This document shows positions 24,714-36,362 of a stretch of 64,000 nt of DNA, piece by piece; position 1 is the stretch's first letter, and each line of letters opens with the position of its first letter. Source of the DNA: Cynocephalus volans (Eukaryota; Chordata; Mammalia; Dermoptera; Cynocephalidae). The position numbers and the translations under genes were made by a program. The DNA is taken from assembly GCF_027409185.1 (NCBI RefSeq), contig NC_084468.1, positions 104,222,001 through 104,286,000 on the forward strand, read 5' to 3'. Under the pieces are notes generated by a model. It was not told the DNA's origin. It made no database searches and saw only the letters and a program-made list of their open reading frames with translations.

Positions 24714-24878
24714 CAGTCTCTTCAGAAAGGCTCAGTCCCCAGTTTCAGTCAGAACTAGGGACCATGCCGTCCCAGGTTCAAGGATAAAAACCATCGGGTG
24801 CCATCCAGATTCCATCTCCAGAGTCTTCCTCCACAAATTGGTATTCATCCCTGCTGAAAAGCACAGCCTAACAGCAAG
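24714..24878 (+). other. MYOZ2: MYOZ2 exon 1 (5'UTR)
   Basis: This is the non-coding first exon. The 3' border is set by a strong donor, AAG|GTGAGT, at 24878/24879. The 5' border is approximate and placed about 30 bp after the TATA-like box. The exon contains a short upstream ORF (24764-24787) and no ATG in frame with the MYOZ2 CDS. It splices over a 556-bp intron to exon 2. Homology of the UTR itself cannot be judged by eye. Confidence 0.75.
24764..24787 (+). promoter_or_regulatory. Upstream ORF of 7 codons in the MYOZ2 5'UTR
   Basis: An ATG with A at -3 (context GGGACCATGC) opens seven codons (MPSQVQG) closed by TAA at 24785-24787. A second ATG in the same frame lies at 24710-24712, at or just before the predicted transcription start. 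No further ATG occurs before the real start codon in exon 2. The uORF therefore closes well upstream and would require leaky scanning or reinitiation. A regulatory effect is inferred. Confidence 0.55.
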
Positions 24879-25434
24879 GTGAGTATATTGCTTCCTAAAA
24901 TGTTTTATTAGTCAGTTGTCCAAAGAGATTCCTAGTTGTGACTCATAAATGGGCATTCTTTTCATTAAAGGACAGCTGTTGATGCCAGTATTAAAATACC
25001 ACCACCACCAAAGAATTCTGGTTTAAGCTGGTGTCTCTTCATTCTTACAGTTTGCTGGAATTGATGTACTGTGATGCTGTGCAAATGAAGGCCAGTAAAG
25101 AAACCATGACAGATTGAAATAAACTGTGGAAGAGAGAGAGGAGGGGGAAAGGAGACTAGCTCTTTCATTGTTTCTCACTGCCTGTTGATCATTGTACTAA
25201 TGTACAAATAGGATGGGGTATGAAACTCCGAGTATCATCTTCAGTTCATTGTGACACTGCCTGTCAATGAATAACATGCTGTCACCAGACAAGGAATGCA
25301 TATTAAAGTCTCTCAGTGGAAAGAAATAAGAAATTCGTAATAAAGAACAAAGATGTTCTCTCTCAAAAGGATGATTACAAAACACTCCAAATGAGTTCTC
25401 CACATTACCAATAATGTCTTTTTATTTCTAACAG
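24879..25434 (+). other. MYOZ2: MYOZ2 intron 1 (556 bp)
   Basis: The donor is GTGAGT and the acceptor TTTCTAACAG. No recognisable repeat is present. As a short first intron next to the promoter it could carry regulatory sequence, but I see no specific motif cluster. Confidence 0.85.
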
Positions 25435-25522
25435 GGAACAAAAACCATGCTATCACATAATACCATGGTGAAGCAGAAGAAACAGCAAGCATCAGACATC
25501 ATGAAGGAAATCCATGGAAATG
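25435..25522 (+). CDS. MYOZ2: MYOZ2 exon 2: start codon, residues 1-25 and first base of codon 26
   Basis: The exon follows acceptor TTTCTAACAG and carries 12 nt of 5'UTR, then ATG at 25447-25449. The encoded N-terminus starts [20 protein letters not shown] and ends EIHGN plus the first base (G) of an Asp codon. The donor is AATG|GTATCA at 25522/25523. It matches the basic, glutamine-rich N-terminus of calsarcin-1. The start is chosen because it has A at -3 and agrees with human MYOZ2. A second in-frame Met at codon 7 (25465-25467) has a fuller Kozak context (A at -3, G at +4). Confidence 0.95.
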
Positions 25523-27652
25523 GTATCAATAAAAATCCTTTATAGTGTTAATGTAGCTCAGCTTTAACGTAGATCCTTCCTGACTTTATTTAATATTCTA
25601 CAGTTTACTTCCTTTCAGTTCTTGCTGTTCTGTCATAAACCTGAAGCTCCAGGGGGTGCAGAAAAGCCTATGGTAACTAATCCTCTTGTAGTCATCCTTT
25701 TTCATTTGAAAGCTATTTTCAGATGAACAACTGCTATAAAAGGAATGAAGCAATTTGACAGCTGATGTACATTCTACTTAGCTTGCCATTTGCATTATAA
25801 GTTAATATCACTCCCAATTCTTTTTTTTTTTTTTTGACAGGTCTCATAGAATCCTGTCCTTATTGTCCACTCCACATTGTTTATCTTGATTTCTTTTACC
25901 TTATGTTAATTACACAAATCATTCAAAATACATTCTATCATCACCCCCCGCCTTTTTTAAACAAAAGCTGTTGCTTAAGTTGCAATTCATATTCACTGCT
26001 TATTTGTTTAACCCCAAAACCAATCTTCATATTTAGTCATTGATTTGTGAACATATTTTGTGTGAAAAATCTACTTTTATTTATAATTTGGGGGCAAATA
26101 TAGAGAAAGTTCTTGCAGTCTCAAAGCATATGATTCAAAAAATTTTAATATATACAAGTATTAAATGCAAGATAATTTTCCACTCTCTCCTTTTCTCTAA
26201 ATTCTGGTAAGTAACTCTAGAAAGTAATGCTTTATACTTTGCATTTTGGTTATTATAAAGGAAATTCAACTTCATTCATGAACAGAGGATAGCATCAATT
26301 TTAAAAGTTAAGTTGAAGATCCAGATTATTTTAAGGACTGATTTGGCCCATTCCGGGTATATTTGTAAAATTTTCAGAATGTTTACTTATTTTCCCTCTA
26401 TTGACAAGGAATATAGCCTTTCACCATAACAATATTGAGACCTGGAGGCATGAGTCCAGGTGAGGACAGCTGGGAATGGGGTTGAGTATAGAGTTTTCAC
26501 ATTGTACCTTCCATAAAGCAAACTGAACAGAACCAGTGAGAGACTTTCAGATACTCCCACAACAACGTAATCATATCTAAAGGATGTTATGTTTTCTACT
26601 TTCTGCAATATAAAATCACTGTACTGTATTCAACTTGATTCCCATATTTTACTATGATGTCAAATTAGTTTTGAATAAAACGAGAATAATTTTGAACCAG
26701 ATATCAGAACTGAATTTGTACCAATTCAAAGTTTCAAAATTCATGCTTATTTAAAATTTTTATGCATCTTTGTATTTCCTGCCTCAGGTAGTTTACTTGA
26801 AATTGTATAGTTTTCCTGAGCAAAAAGGTGAAAAATCAGATAATCACTTGAGTTTGAGACTAAATTGTTGACCTTAAAACGAGACTTTGGAAAAGTTATC
26901 ATCTTCTAATTGTATCATAATCATAAATCAATCAATTCACTTAATGTATCCCCAGTCTAAATCATATGTTGGAGTCTACTCTGTGCTAGCTCTGACATAG
27001 ACCTATAAGAGTAAGAATGTCTTTTTTCCTTTTCTATAAACATAATTATTGTCTTAATGAAATATAAAGAAAAAAAATCAATTATCTCCCAAAGGAGGGA
27101 AAAGACTTCAGAGACTGCCTCACCACCAGTAAATTCTAGCCATGTAAAGTCTGCTGAAGCCCTCCCTTCTACCACACTGGATGAGTTCCAGCTCCCTTAA
27201 GAGGAGTCACATGCTCTGCCTTTGTTTGGTTGTCAAGTATTCCAGATAATGCAGAAATAATCAGACTCTTTCTTAATATCCCAGATAAAATAGCTGTAGT
27301 ACTTCACGAAACAGTTCAAATATTTAATTTTCCTCTCTTATTTTATCTAATGTCTTATATTGTACTTTACTATTTGTACACAGCATGGCATTGAGAGATC
27401 TGGAGTTAGGAAATTATTTTTTTAAGGATGCAGAAATAAGACATAGATTTCAGAGAAACCTTTTTGGGAATAATTTTCCAAATGTTCAAATACTTCACAG
27501 CAGTAAAAATCTGGATAATTTAAGATAAATCATGCAACTATTTCAATCTTAATTATAAGACTAAATAAATCAAATTTGGGCTTTTAAAAAGTGAATAGAG
27601 AAGGGTGTTTTCAAGTCCTTTCTCCTACATCCTCCTCCCTTTGTGCATCAGC

Positions 27653-27824
27653 TTTTTTTTTTTTTTTTCAGTATTATAACTGATTTTATTCATTATCACT
27701 TTCCAAAAACATTTACCTGGAGGAGAATAAAATGTGACAATAAGTTGGCTAAGCCAGTTGTCCTCTAAACATGAGGTGGAAATTCAGTCCAGTTCTTGTA
27801 GGGGAGAGAGTTTTTGAGATGAAT
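27653..27824 (-). other. Minus-strand terminal-exon-like or retrocopy-like segment
   Basis: Read on the minus strand: an acceptor-like pyrimidine tract ending TTCTTACAG at about 27825-27833, then about 155 nt, an AATAAA (27685-27690), and 16 nt later an A run (plus-strand T run 27653-27668). This could be the end of an antisense non-coding transcript whose A run is genomic, or an old retrocopy with a real tail. No TSD was found. Confidence 0.35.
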
Positions 27825-30800
27825 CTGTAAGAAAATATAAAAACCAAAAAGGGAAAATTATATATCAGAGCACTCATTCTGTCAGAAAAAGAAATAACCT
27901 CAAAGAATTACTGAAAAATTCTGTCCATATAAGTTACAGTCCTAACTGAATAGAATGAGTAAAAAAAGGTGGATAACTCCCAGCGTCTATACCCTAAGTC
28001 ATTGCTCAGCATGGATCCATTATGACTTGGGATTAAATTATGTACCAGAAGCAAATATACCACATTCCCAACAAACAACTAATAAAAATCGTCCCCTAGC
28101 ACTAAGGCTGCCTACTCTCAGATCAGTCTTCCCCCTCATCACATCACAGTCCTGATCATCACCGTCATCATCATATTGGAGAAGCAGAGCTGATGGTGAA
28201 GCTGCTCTGTATTACTATTGTGATACAAACCTCTGTGCTTTATACAAAAGTAGCTCAGCCACAGCTACCATCTAACAAATGCTATTGTAAAAGACAGACA
28301 AAAACACACAAAAATACTTTGCCACTGTCTGTTGCATGAATTAATTGTGGAGACAAGAAAAGATGGCCATAACAGCTCCCTGCCCACCAGTCCTGTGCAG
28401 TTTACCTCTGAATCTTCACATAATTTCCATTATGAATCAGGTTCCTCTCTCACTCAGTAACTCATCTGAAACTTGAAGACTGAAGAAAGAGAGAGGGATA
28501 GGGAAGGATAAAGGGATAGGAAGTAGTAAATTGATAGAGAAAGAGACGGGGCAATCAGAATGGAATAAGGAGAGCCACTCTAGAGCAATTGGCATCTGTT
28601 TAGAACTGGTGAAGAAAAGGAATTGGAATTAAAATAATCATAAGACCTGGGAGTATGATGTTCCCTGACTTTAAGCACAGATATTGCTGACAATTGAGAA
28701 TAGGAGTTTCATAAATAAGAAAGACAACAGTGCCTCATAAGGCTGTTTTAGTCACCCTACAGTTTTCTCACCTGGGCTCCAGAAGGGCTTTTTTTTCTAT
28801 GTTTTTTGTTTGATTTTTTTTTTTTTTTTTTTTCTCCTCATGACTGGCAAACAGCTTTTCCCAGCACACAGAAAAGAACTGGGCAGATTATTTTTGCAAT
28901 TTCAGGAAGAGAGCTTAGCTTTGTGGTTTGAAAACAGGAAGCCCAGTTTCTAAATGGAGTGCTATTGTTGACACAGTACCAAGAGCCTTGGGTTCCAGAC
29001 TAGACATCAGATTCCTCATCAGAAAATGAGGAAGGTTGAAGCCATTGATATATCTAATTCTAAAATTCCATCATTTAATTTACTGAGCTATGCACTGAAG
29101 TCAAACATTAGTGTATTTGAGTTTCCCCACCAGTAACAAAGAAAATGACAATATTGACATAAATTGTAAGGACCCTTTGAAAAAGTGCAGAGTATAAAGT
29201 CTAGAATTTCAGATGAATGATTATTTGAAGAACATTTTACTTTTCCCATACAAGCATATTTTAAACTGTAATTAGTCAAATCTTCAACATCAAAATAAGG
29301 ATGCCAGGAAGGCCTTAAAAACCTCATATCAAATATAAAAAGTTTGGGGAAGAAAAAAAACTTACTTAATGGCACAAGTTTGTTAGTTCTCTTTTGTTTG
29401 GTTTGACTTTTCCAATTAGCATTCTCATAACCCCAAGAAAAATCAGAGCTTGGAAATTGCGTGTTTTCTTATGAAAACTGGTATGCAGTCATGTCTTGTG
29501 AATTCTCAGATTTTCTGAACATCTGATCTCTAACAAGGCCCTCCAGAAAACTAGTACCAGAGAACTAAGCTAAATTGTATTTTACACCAAAGTTGAAATT
29601 GCAGAGTTTAATTCTAGCCATATTATTTCATTATCCTAGTTTTCATTGATGCTTTTTTCATTCTAGTATGCTCTAGATGTACACACTGTACATAGTACTA
29701 GGTGATTCTGTTTGTGTAATTCAATTTGAGTAACTTAATGTATTGGTAATGTTCATAGATTTATACAGCTCTTAAATGATAATTTTCCATTAATGACAAA
29801 TTTTTGAAAACTTTATAAAATAGTCTAGCAAATCAAGACAAAGATGTAAGAAACAGGAAAATAAAAGAGTCCCACATGGTTTTCAAAATCAACTTTTTTA
29901 TGTAGAAAATTATCAATAAACTCTTTATCAGTTGTAGTCTTTTCAAGTATTATCCAAAATCACAGTCTGGACTATAACCTTTTACATTATATGAAATTTA
30001 TGAAGTACCCGTATATATACGCATTATTATAGACTATTAATATTTTATGGACTATTATTTATTCCATACAGGCCAACAGTCTGTAACTAGGCAGAAGAGT
30101 CCTGAGCAAAGGTAAATAAAATCTCTTTGCCTCAATAACCCTTCTAAATAAAAAAATAAGCCCACCCTAAAGCGAATAAGCTTCAGCTAGCTCCCCTTCT
30201 AGTGGTTTTACCATTCTGTCAGAATTACGGGTGCCAGTCAGTCATGGGAAACTTTTTAAAAAAAATATTATCTATTTTACTACAATCACTTTTAAGTGGG
30301 TATCTTTACATACTATGGATTGGATTCAATGATCTAATGAAGTTCTGGATCACTATAAGTGACACCAATAGGAAAGTATGCCTAGCAATATTATTTTCAA
30401 TAGATGACCTAATGCCACAAAGACAACCTTCTAAGCCATGAGGGCAAGGATATGTATTCTGAAAGTGACGTATCATTTATCAGGCATCAAGATTAAACAC
30501 ACTGCAAAGACCCTGTGCAGGGGTTTGAAGTAAAGGGCAGAGAACAGCTGAACTTGGAGTCTATGTGCTCACGTGACAGCATTCTTCACTCTGGAACTTT
30601 AAGTAATGAGAGTGATCATACATTAGATTCCCCAACTCACAAATGATCCTGGAATTCCTGCTCCAATGACATTGTAAATTTAATAATTAGAAGGAAAGGA
30701 AAGGAAACCTCAGGGAATTTAGTTTATGTCTTTTGTTGTTTGTTTATGCAAAATATCTTGACAACATATTGACATTGATGGATGTGTCCAGTGGTATGCT

Positions 30801-31734
30801 AGTAAATATTTAACAACTGGTTCTCTGGGTGGAGGGGGGGTGGGGAGGGAAATGCCTTGCTTTGTAGAGTTTGCCAATTCTGTGGTATAAGTACTCCCAC
30901 CAGGGTCAATTTCAAGCTTCCATCAAGGAGCACTAAATGCAACATTAAATAGTATTTTCACCATACAGATACAATAGATATAAATAACCTCAAGAGCATA
31001 GATAATAGCAAAAAGTAGTTTAAAAAATTATGAGTGGATACTTTTTGAATGTTTACTGCTTCATTTTTAATGTGATTTATTTAAGTATTAAGTTTATATA
31101 ATTTAGTTCTAATAATGGTGTACTCACTGTGTTTAACTACTGGCTTACAGAATTTTTGAAAATTTATCAGTCAACTCTTGTGAACCAGTACAAGCTCTCT
31201 CCAGCACACCACTAGATTTATCATCCAGTGCTTCTGGCCCTTGTCATCCAAAATACCTTTGGACAGTCACTCTAAGCAAATTAACTCACTGTCTATTGCC
31301 TATGGAGTAGGAGGAAGAAAACTCAGGCTTAAAGGAGATGAAACGAAGTATGAAGAATAAGAAGAGAGGTTTAGAGTTGGTCAATTATTTTTTGTGCCTT
31401 TTCCTTCTATTCCCTTTTGTCTCTTATTTCTCCTCTTTGTTGGCATAAATTTACTAGTAATTGTGGATTGCACCAACTGATTATTTCTTTGTATGCCTGG
31501 CCATCCAGGACAGGTAAGTTTCCCACAGCTCCTGTTGCACTTCTATTTCTTGTAGCAGCTTGAACGATGGATATAATGCTTTGCTAAAGAGGAGTGAATG
31601 TTTCTTATGAGCCCAAATGAACTAGTGGCCAAGGATATAACTATTTGTTTCTACCTCTGCTCTCCTCTCTTTCCTTTCTGAGGACTCCACTACTGGGCTT
31701 CTACGCCAGCCTTCTTCACCTTTCCCTGTGACTC

Positions 31735-31806
31735 CAATCTTAATACTTTTCGGACCTCTATCAGTGAAAACAATCTTAATACTTTTCGGACCTGTATCAG
31801 TGAGAT
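31735..31806. repeat. 36-bp tandem duplication
   Basis: Two adjacent 36-bp units (31735-31770 and 31771-31806) share the first 32 bases except one C/G difference. Core: CTTAATACTTTTCGGACCT. Confidence 0.95.
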
Positions 31807-31809
31807 AAC

Positions 31810-32330
31810 AGAAAGTCAGAACCCAAGTAGCTTAAACAATAAAAAAAAATTACTGTATCACATAACTGAAAAGTTCAGAGGTGATCTGAGGTGATCCAAC
31901 AGCACAGGTTTGCCACCAAGGACTGGGTTTTTTTCCGTCTTTACTTTGATCTCTTTGAGCTAATATTCATCCCAAGTCTGTCTCTATTATTCTACCAAGT
32001 AATTCCTAGCAGTCTTCCAGGCAATATACAGTACTTTCTCATTTATGTCCAGCAGGAAAAGAGAGCAAAAGGCAACACAACATTTGCAGAGAAAAGTCCT
32101 GAAAGTCACTCTCATTGGCCTAGGTTAGGTCACATACCTGTTCCTGAATCAATTGCAAAAGTGATTAATTCCCAGAAGACTGTTGTAAATCTCAGGGGCC
32201 AGAGTGATGAAATTCATTTAGGTCACATGGTTAGTTCAGAACTGTTGGTGAAGTCACTAACATACTTTTGTTGGGAAGATAAAAATGAGATAAAAACATT
32301 TCCTCAAATTTTTGTCTTGGGGCACCAAAA
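31810..32330 (+). repeat. Old dispersed-repeat-like segment, unclassified
   Basis: 'agtcagaacccaagtagcttaaacaataaaa', 'tcacataactgaaaagttcagaggtg' and 'gaaagtcactctcattggcctagg' resemble a known but by eye unnameable mammalian repeat. The 147-codon open frame here (31891-32334) is best explained by it. Confidence 0.4.
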
Positions 32331-33329
32331 TTAAACTTATTCCATAACTTGAAATTTAGAACTTCTAGAAATCAACATAATATGTTATTCCTACTTTCTG
32401 GTTCTATTCTCACTTAACTGTTTATAATGACTCAAGTTGTTCCAAATGATAACAAAAAGGTGGAGGAGGAGAAGAAAAGTTGCATTCCTATTTGGGTTTC
32501 CTCCTTGAAAATCTTTGTAACTTTAATTTAAAGAGAAAGATTCTGCTGCTTATGAGAACTGCCATCTCTGCATTATCTCGGGGTTGCCTACTTTGGAGTG
32601 TTTTCTATTTCCTGAAAATATCCCATTACAAATGTTTTTCAGGAAAAAACTAAATTTGCTTAAAAATACTATTTGTGATATGTAATTATATTGACACAGA
32701 ATGGGTAATTCTAGAAAAGTTTTGATGGACAAAAATCTGTGGGTTTCAGTTTTTTGTGTTAACATTCTGTCCTCTCTGTCTCTGTCCGTCTCTCTCTCTC
32801 TGTCTGTTTGCTCATTGAATCCTTTTCAGATTCATTTAGAGACAAATGCCCTCTTCTCCTCCTAGTATTACACCAAATTCTATAAGCAATTCTGTGTCTC
32901 TTCTATCTTTTGTGATCTAAAGGGCACTTGCTATTTTGATTCCAGAATCAATTAGTTGAAATAGCTCGCCCTTGTCACACTGTCTAGTATATTGAGGAAT
33001 ATTCATAGACACACTGAAATATAACCCAGTCCTCCTTCTATGTTCCAAACACACAGTGACAGACTCCAAACACTTGCAAATAAAGGTGAATATTCCCTGT
33101 AGAAGTCAGCAGAGCCAGCAAGCAAATCCCAGGAAATTGTTGTAAAACATCCTCATCTACTCTGTTCTGTTCCTCCTATTCCTCTTTCATAGGCTATTTC
33201 TACCATCCCTTGGCATTGTAAAACACAGCATTTTAACATTTTGTTTTGTTTTGTTCTGTTTTGGCTTTGGAGAGTTAGACATAGCTGCTCTGCATTGCGT
33301 TAGGAAGAGCTATGAAATTTTTTTAAATG

Positions 33330-34595
33330 AACTTTTTCTTTTGTAATTATTTTTAGGGAAGTTTTAGGTTTACAGAAAAATTTGGTAGAAAGTATAGTGA
33401 GTTCCCATATATACTCCTCCCCTCAACAACAGTTCTCCCTGTTATTAATGTCTTGCATTAGTATATACTTGTTATAATTGATTAATCAATATTGATACAC
33501 TATTATTAACTAAAGTCCATAATTCACATCAGGGTTCACTCTTTGTGTTTTATAGTTCTATGGGTTTTCAAAACTTTATAATACCATATATCTACTATTC
33601 TAACATCATACAAGGTAGTTTCATTGCCCTAAACATCTCCTGTGCTCCATTTATTCCTCCCTCCTTCCCCACAAGCCCTTGGCAATCACTTGTCTTTTAC
33701 TGTCTCTATAGTTTTGTCTTTTCCAAATGTCATATAGTTGTAATTATACAGTATATAGCCTTTTCAGTCTGACTTTTTTAACTTAGCATTTAAGAAAACT
33801 TTATATTTTTCCATGGCTTGATAACTTTTAATTAAACTTCTTATTTTGAGATAATTGTAGTTTCACATCCAGTTGTTAAGAAATAATACGAGGCTGTCCT
33901 AAGTACCTTTTCCTAGTTTCCCCAATGGTAACATCTGGCAAAATCATTATATAATATCACAACAATAATGTTACCATTGATATAGTCACGAGAAATAACA
34001 TTTCCATCACTATGAGCCTCTTGTGTTAACTTTTTATAGCCACACCCACTCCTCTCTTTCCCCCATCTTTCCACAATCCTGCCAAATATTAATCTACTCC
34101 CCATTTCTATAATTTTTTTTTCATTTTAAGAATGCTATGTAAATGGAATCATACAATATGTAACCTTTTGGGACTGGGTTTTTTCACTCAGTGTAATTCC
34201 CTGGAGATTCATCCAGGTGTTGTGTGTCTCATGGTTTGTTCCTTTTTATTGCTGAATACCAAGGTACGAAGAACTAAAATGTGTTAAATAAGTTACCCAT
34301 TGAAGTGCATTTGGGTTGTTCCAGTTTTTGATTATTAAGAAGAATGTTGCCATGAACATTTGTGTATATTTTTGAGTGAACATAAGCTTTCATTTCACTG
34401 GGATAAATGTCCAGTATTGCTGGCAGTTCTATTCATTTTTTAACAGAACCTACTATATTGTTTTGCAGAGTGAATGTAACATTTTACATTTCCAGCAGCA
34501 ATGTATGAGTAATCTGGTTTCTTCATATCCTCCCCAGCATATGGTGCTGTCACTATTTTTCATTTTAGCCATTCTGATAGGTGTATAGTGACTTC
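33330..34595 (-). repeat. L1 3' ends (antisense), two L1M-type 3'UTR segments
   Basis: About 33330-33840 matches one L1M-type 3'UTR in reverse ('ggtttacagaaaaatttggtagaaag', 'gttcactctttgtgttttatag'). About 33840-34595 matches a second ('gagataattgtagtttcacatccagttg', 'cctggagattcatccaggtgttg', 'agccattctgataggtgtatagtg'). They look like two adjacent or nested L1 copies. Confidence 0.75.
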
Positions 34596-34599
34596 TCTC

Positions 34600-35945
34600 T
34601 CTCCCCCTGTCTCCAAGACCATACTGAGAAGATCTCAGATGTAAATGAGAAGGGACTTACTGGGAACTGGGGCAAAGATCATCCTTGCTATGAACTGGTA
34701 AGGAACTTAGCTGCATTCTGCTCACGCGTAAAAGTTTTTCAAATGTGGTGCTGACCCAGGGTGTTTGGTAGAAGAAATTTCTAAGCAGCAAAGAATTAAG
34801 GAAGTTGCATGGCTACTTCCAATACCCTATGCTGAGTTACAGTAGCAAAGGCATGACATAAAGCCAGAATTTAAAAGGGAAGCCGAGTATAAAGATTTAG
34901 AAAATTTGCAGCCTGGCCATGCAGTAGAGAAGCAGAGAGCATTTTTAGGAGAAAAATGCATTGGTGCAGACTAGTGACTGCTAGAGAGAGTAGTACAGAA
35001 GAAAGGAATTATCAAGAGAAGGGGGAAAAGGCCATGAAGGCATTACAGAAGCCTCTGGGGTCAACCCTTCCATTGCAGGCCCAAAGGCCTAGGGAGTCAG
35101 AATGGTCTTGGGGAACAGGCATGAGGTACCCTCCACAGGCTCACTGCCCAGGACCACCTCAGGAAGCTGCTTCCAGCACCAGCACCCTGACTGTTTTGGC
35201 TGCTCTAATTGTGACTAAATTGGCCCCATGTGTGGCTGGACCCTCAGCCTTGGAAAATACAAGCCAGAAGCTTGGCAGCATCCACGTGGTGTTAGTTTCT
35301 GCAGGCTTGCAGAATGCCAGAGCAGCGGTGGCTTGGGATCCTCCATGATGATTTCGAAGGATATACTTACTGAAAAGCATGGGGACCTAAGAAGAGACCT
35401 GTCATGGGGTGGATTCACTGCATACAGCCTTTGCTAGAGCAATGCCAAGAAGAAATATGGAGTCAGAGTTGCAGCAGGAAAACCCCTATAGTGCCATGCC
35501 TAGTGGAGCCATAGGTCATGGAGATCCCAGACCTATGAAGCATGCAATGCCAGCCTGCAAGAGCTGAAGCATCACCTGAGATTAGGAAAGCCATAGAAGC
35601 AGAGCTTCCTGAGGACTTGGGGACCCAACCTCCACACCAGTGTGCAGACGATGTCAAACATGTAGTCAAGATACATGATTCACCAGCTGTAAGATTTAAT
35701 GCCTGCCCTGCTGGGTTTCAGACATGTTTGGGATCTGTTACTCCCTTCTTCTGTCCTATTTCTCCCTTTTTGAATGAGAATATGTACCCTACGCTTGTCC
35801 CACCACTGTATCTTGGAATACATAACTTGTTTTGATTTCATAGATGGGTCTTTGAACTTTGAACTATTGATTTGAAACAAGTTAAAACTTTGGGGACAAA
35901 ATGAATATATTTGTGTATGAAAAGGATGTGAGTTTTGAGGGGTCA
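34600..35945 (+). repeat. MaLR internal region (decayed)
   Basis: The 3' part has the typical order of ERVL-MaLR internal sequence: 'agatttaatgcctgccctgctgggtttcag', 'ccaccactgtatcttgga', 'gggacagaatgctgtagattgg' leading into the LTR. Open frames such as 34956-35348 are short and have no intact viral gene. The 5' LTR is not present next to the upstream L1. Confidence 0.75.
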
Positions 35946-36362
35946 GGGACAGAATGCTGTAGATTGGATGCCCTTGCAATGTCATTGAGGCTTAATCCCT
36001 ACTGTTAACTGTTAAGGGTAGGAAATCCTTATTATGATAATTGATAGGTGGGGTCTTGAAGAAGTGATAGATTGTAGGACCATGCCACAGTGAATGTATT
36101 AATAATGGTGGTCAGGGGTGTGGTTCTGGGGCTTTAAAAGGAGAGCATGAGAAGCTATCTTGCTCTCTCTGGTCTCTCTGCTCTGCCATTTTCTGCCATG
36201 TGAGTGGTGGTACTGTTACCACCAAGGCTTTCACCAGATGTGTTCCCTGGACTTTGGACTTTCCAGCCTCTGAAACCATAAACAATAAATTTCATTTTCT
36301 TTATAAATCACCCAGCTCTGTGTATTTTGTTATAAGCAACAGATACAGACTAATACATGCAG
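35946..36362 (+). repeat. MaLR 3' LTR (MLT1-like)
   Basis: 'ggaaatccttattatgataattgataggtggggtctt', 'ctttaaaaggagagcatg', 'gcctctgaaaccataaacaataaat', 'ataagcaacagatacagactaatac'. Directly follows the MaLR internal region, and is close to the LTR at 22318-22745. Confidence 0.85.

Noticed and set aside
31891..32334. 147-codon open frame, the longest in the window
   Set aside because: It sits in a dispersed-repeat-like segment of MYOZ2 intron 2 with no family resemblance. Length alone is not convincing in intronic sequence.
34956..35348. 130-codon open frame
   Set aside because: Part of the MaLR internal region, which is decayed. I see no intact retroviral domain.
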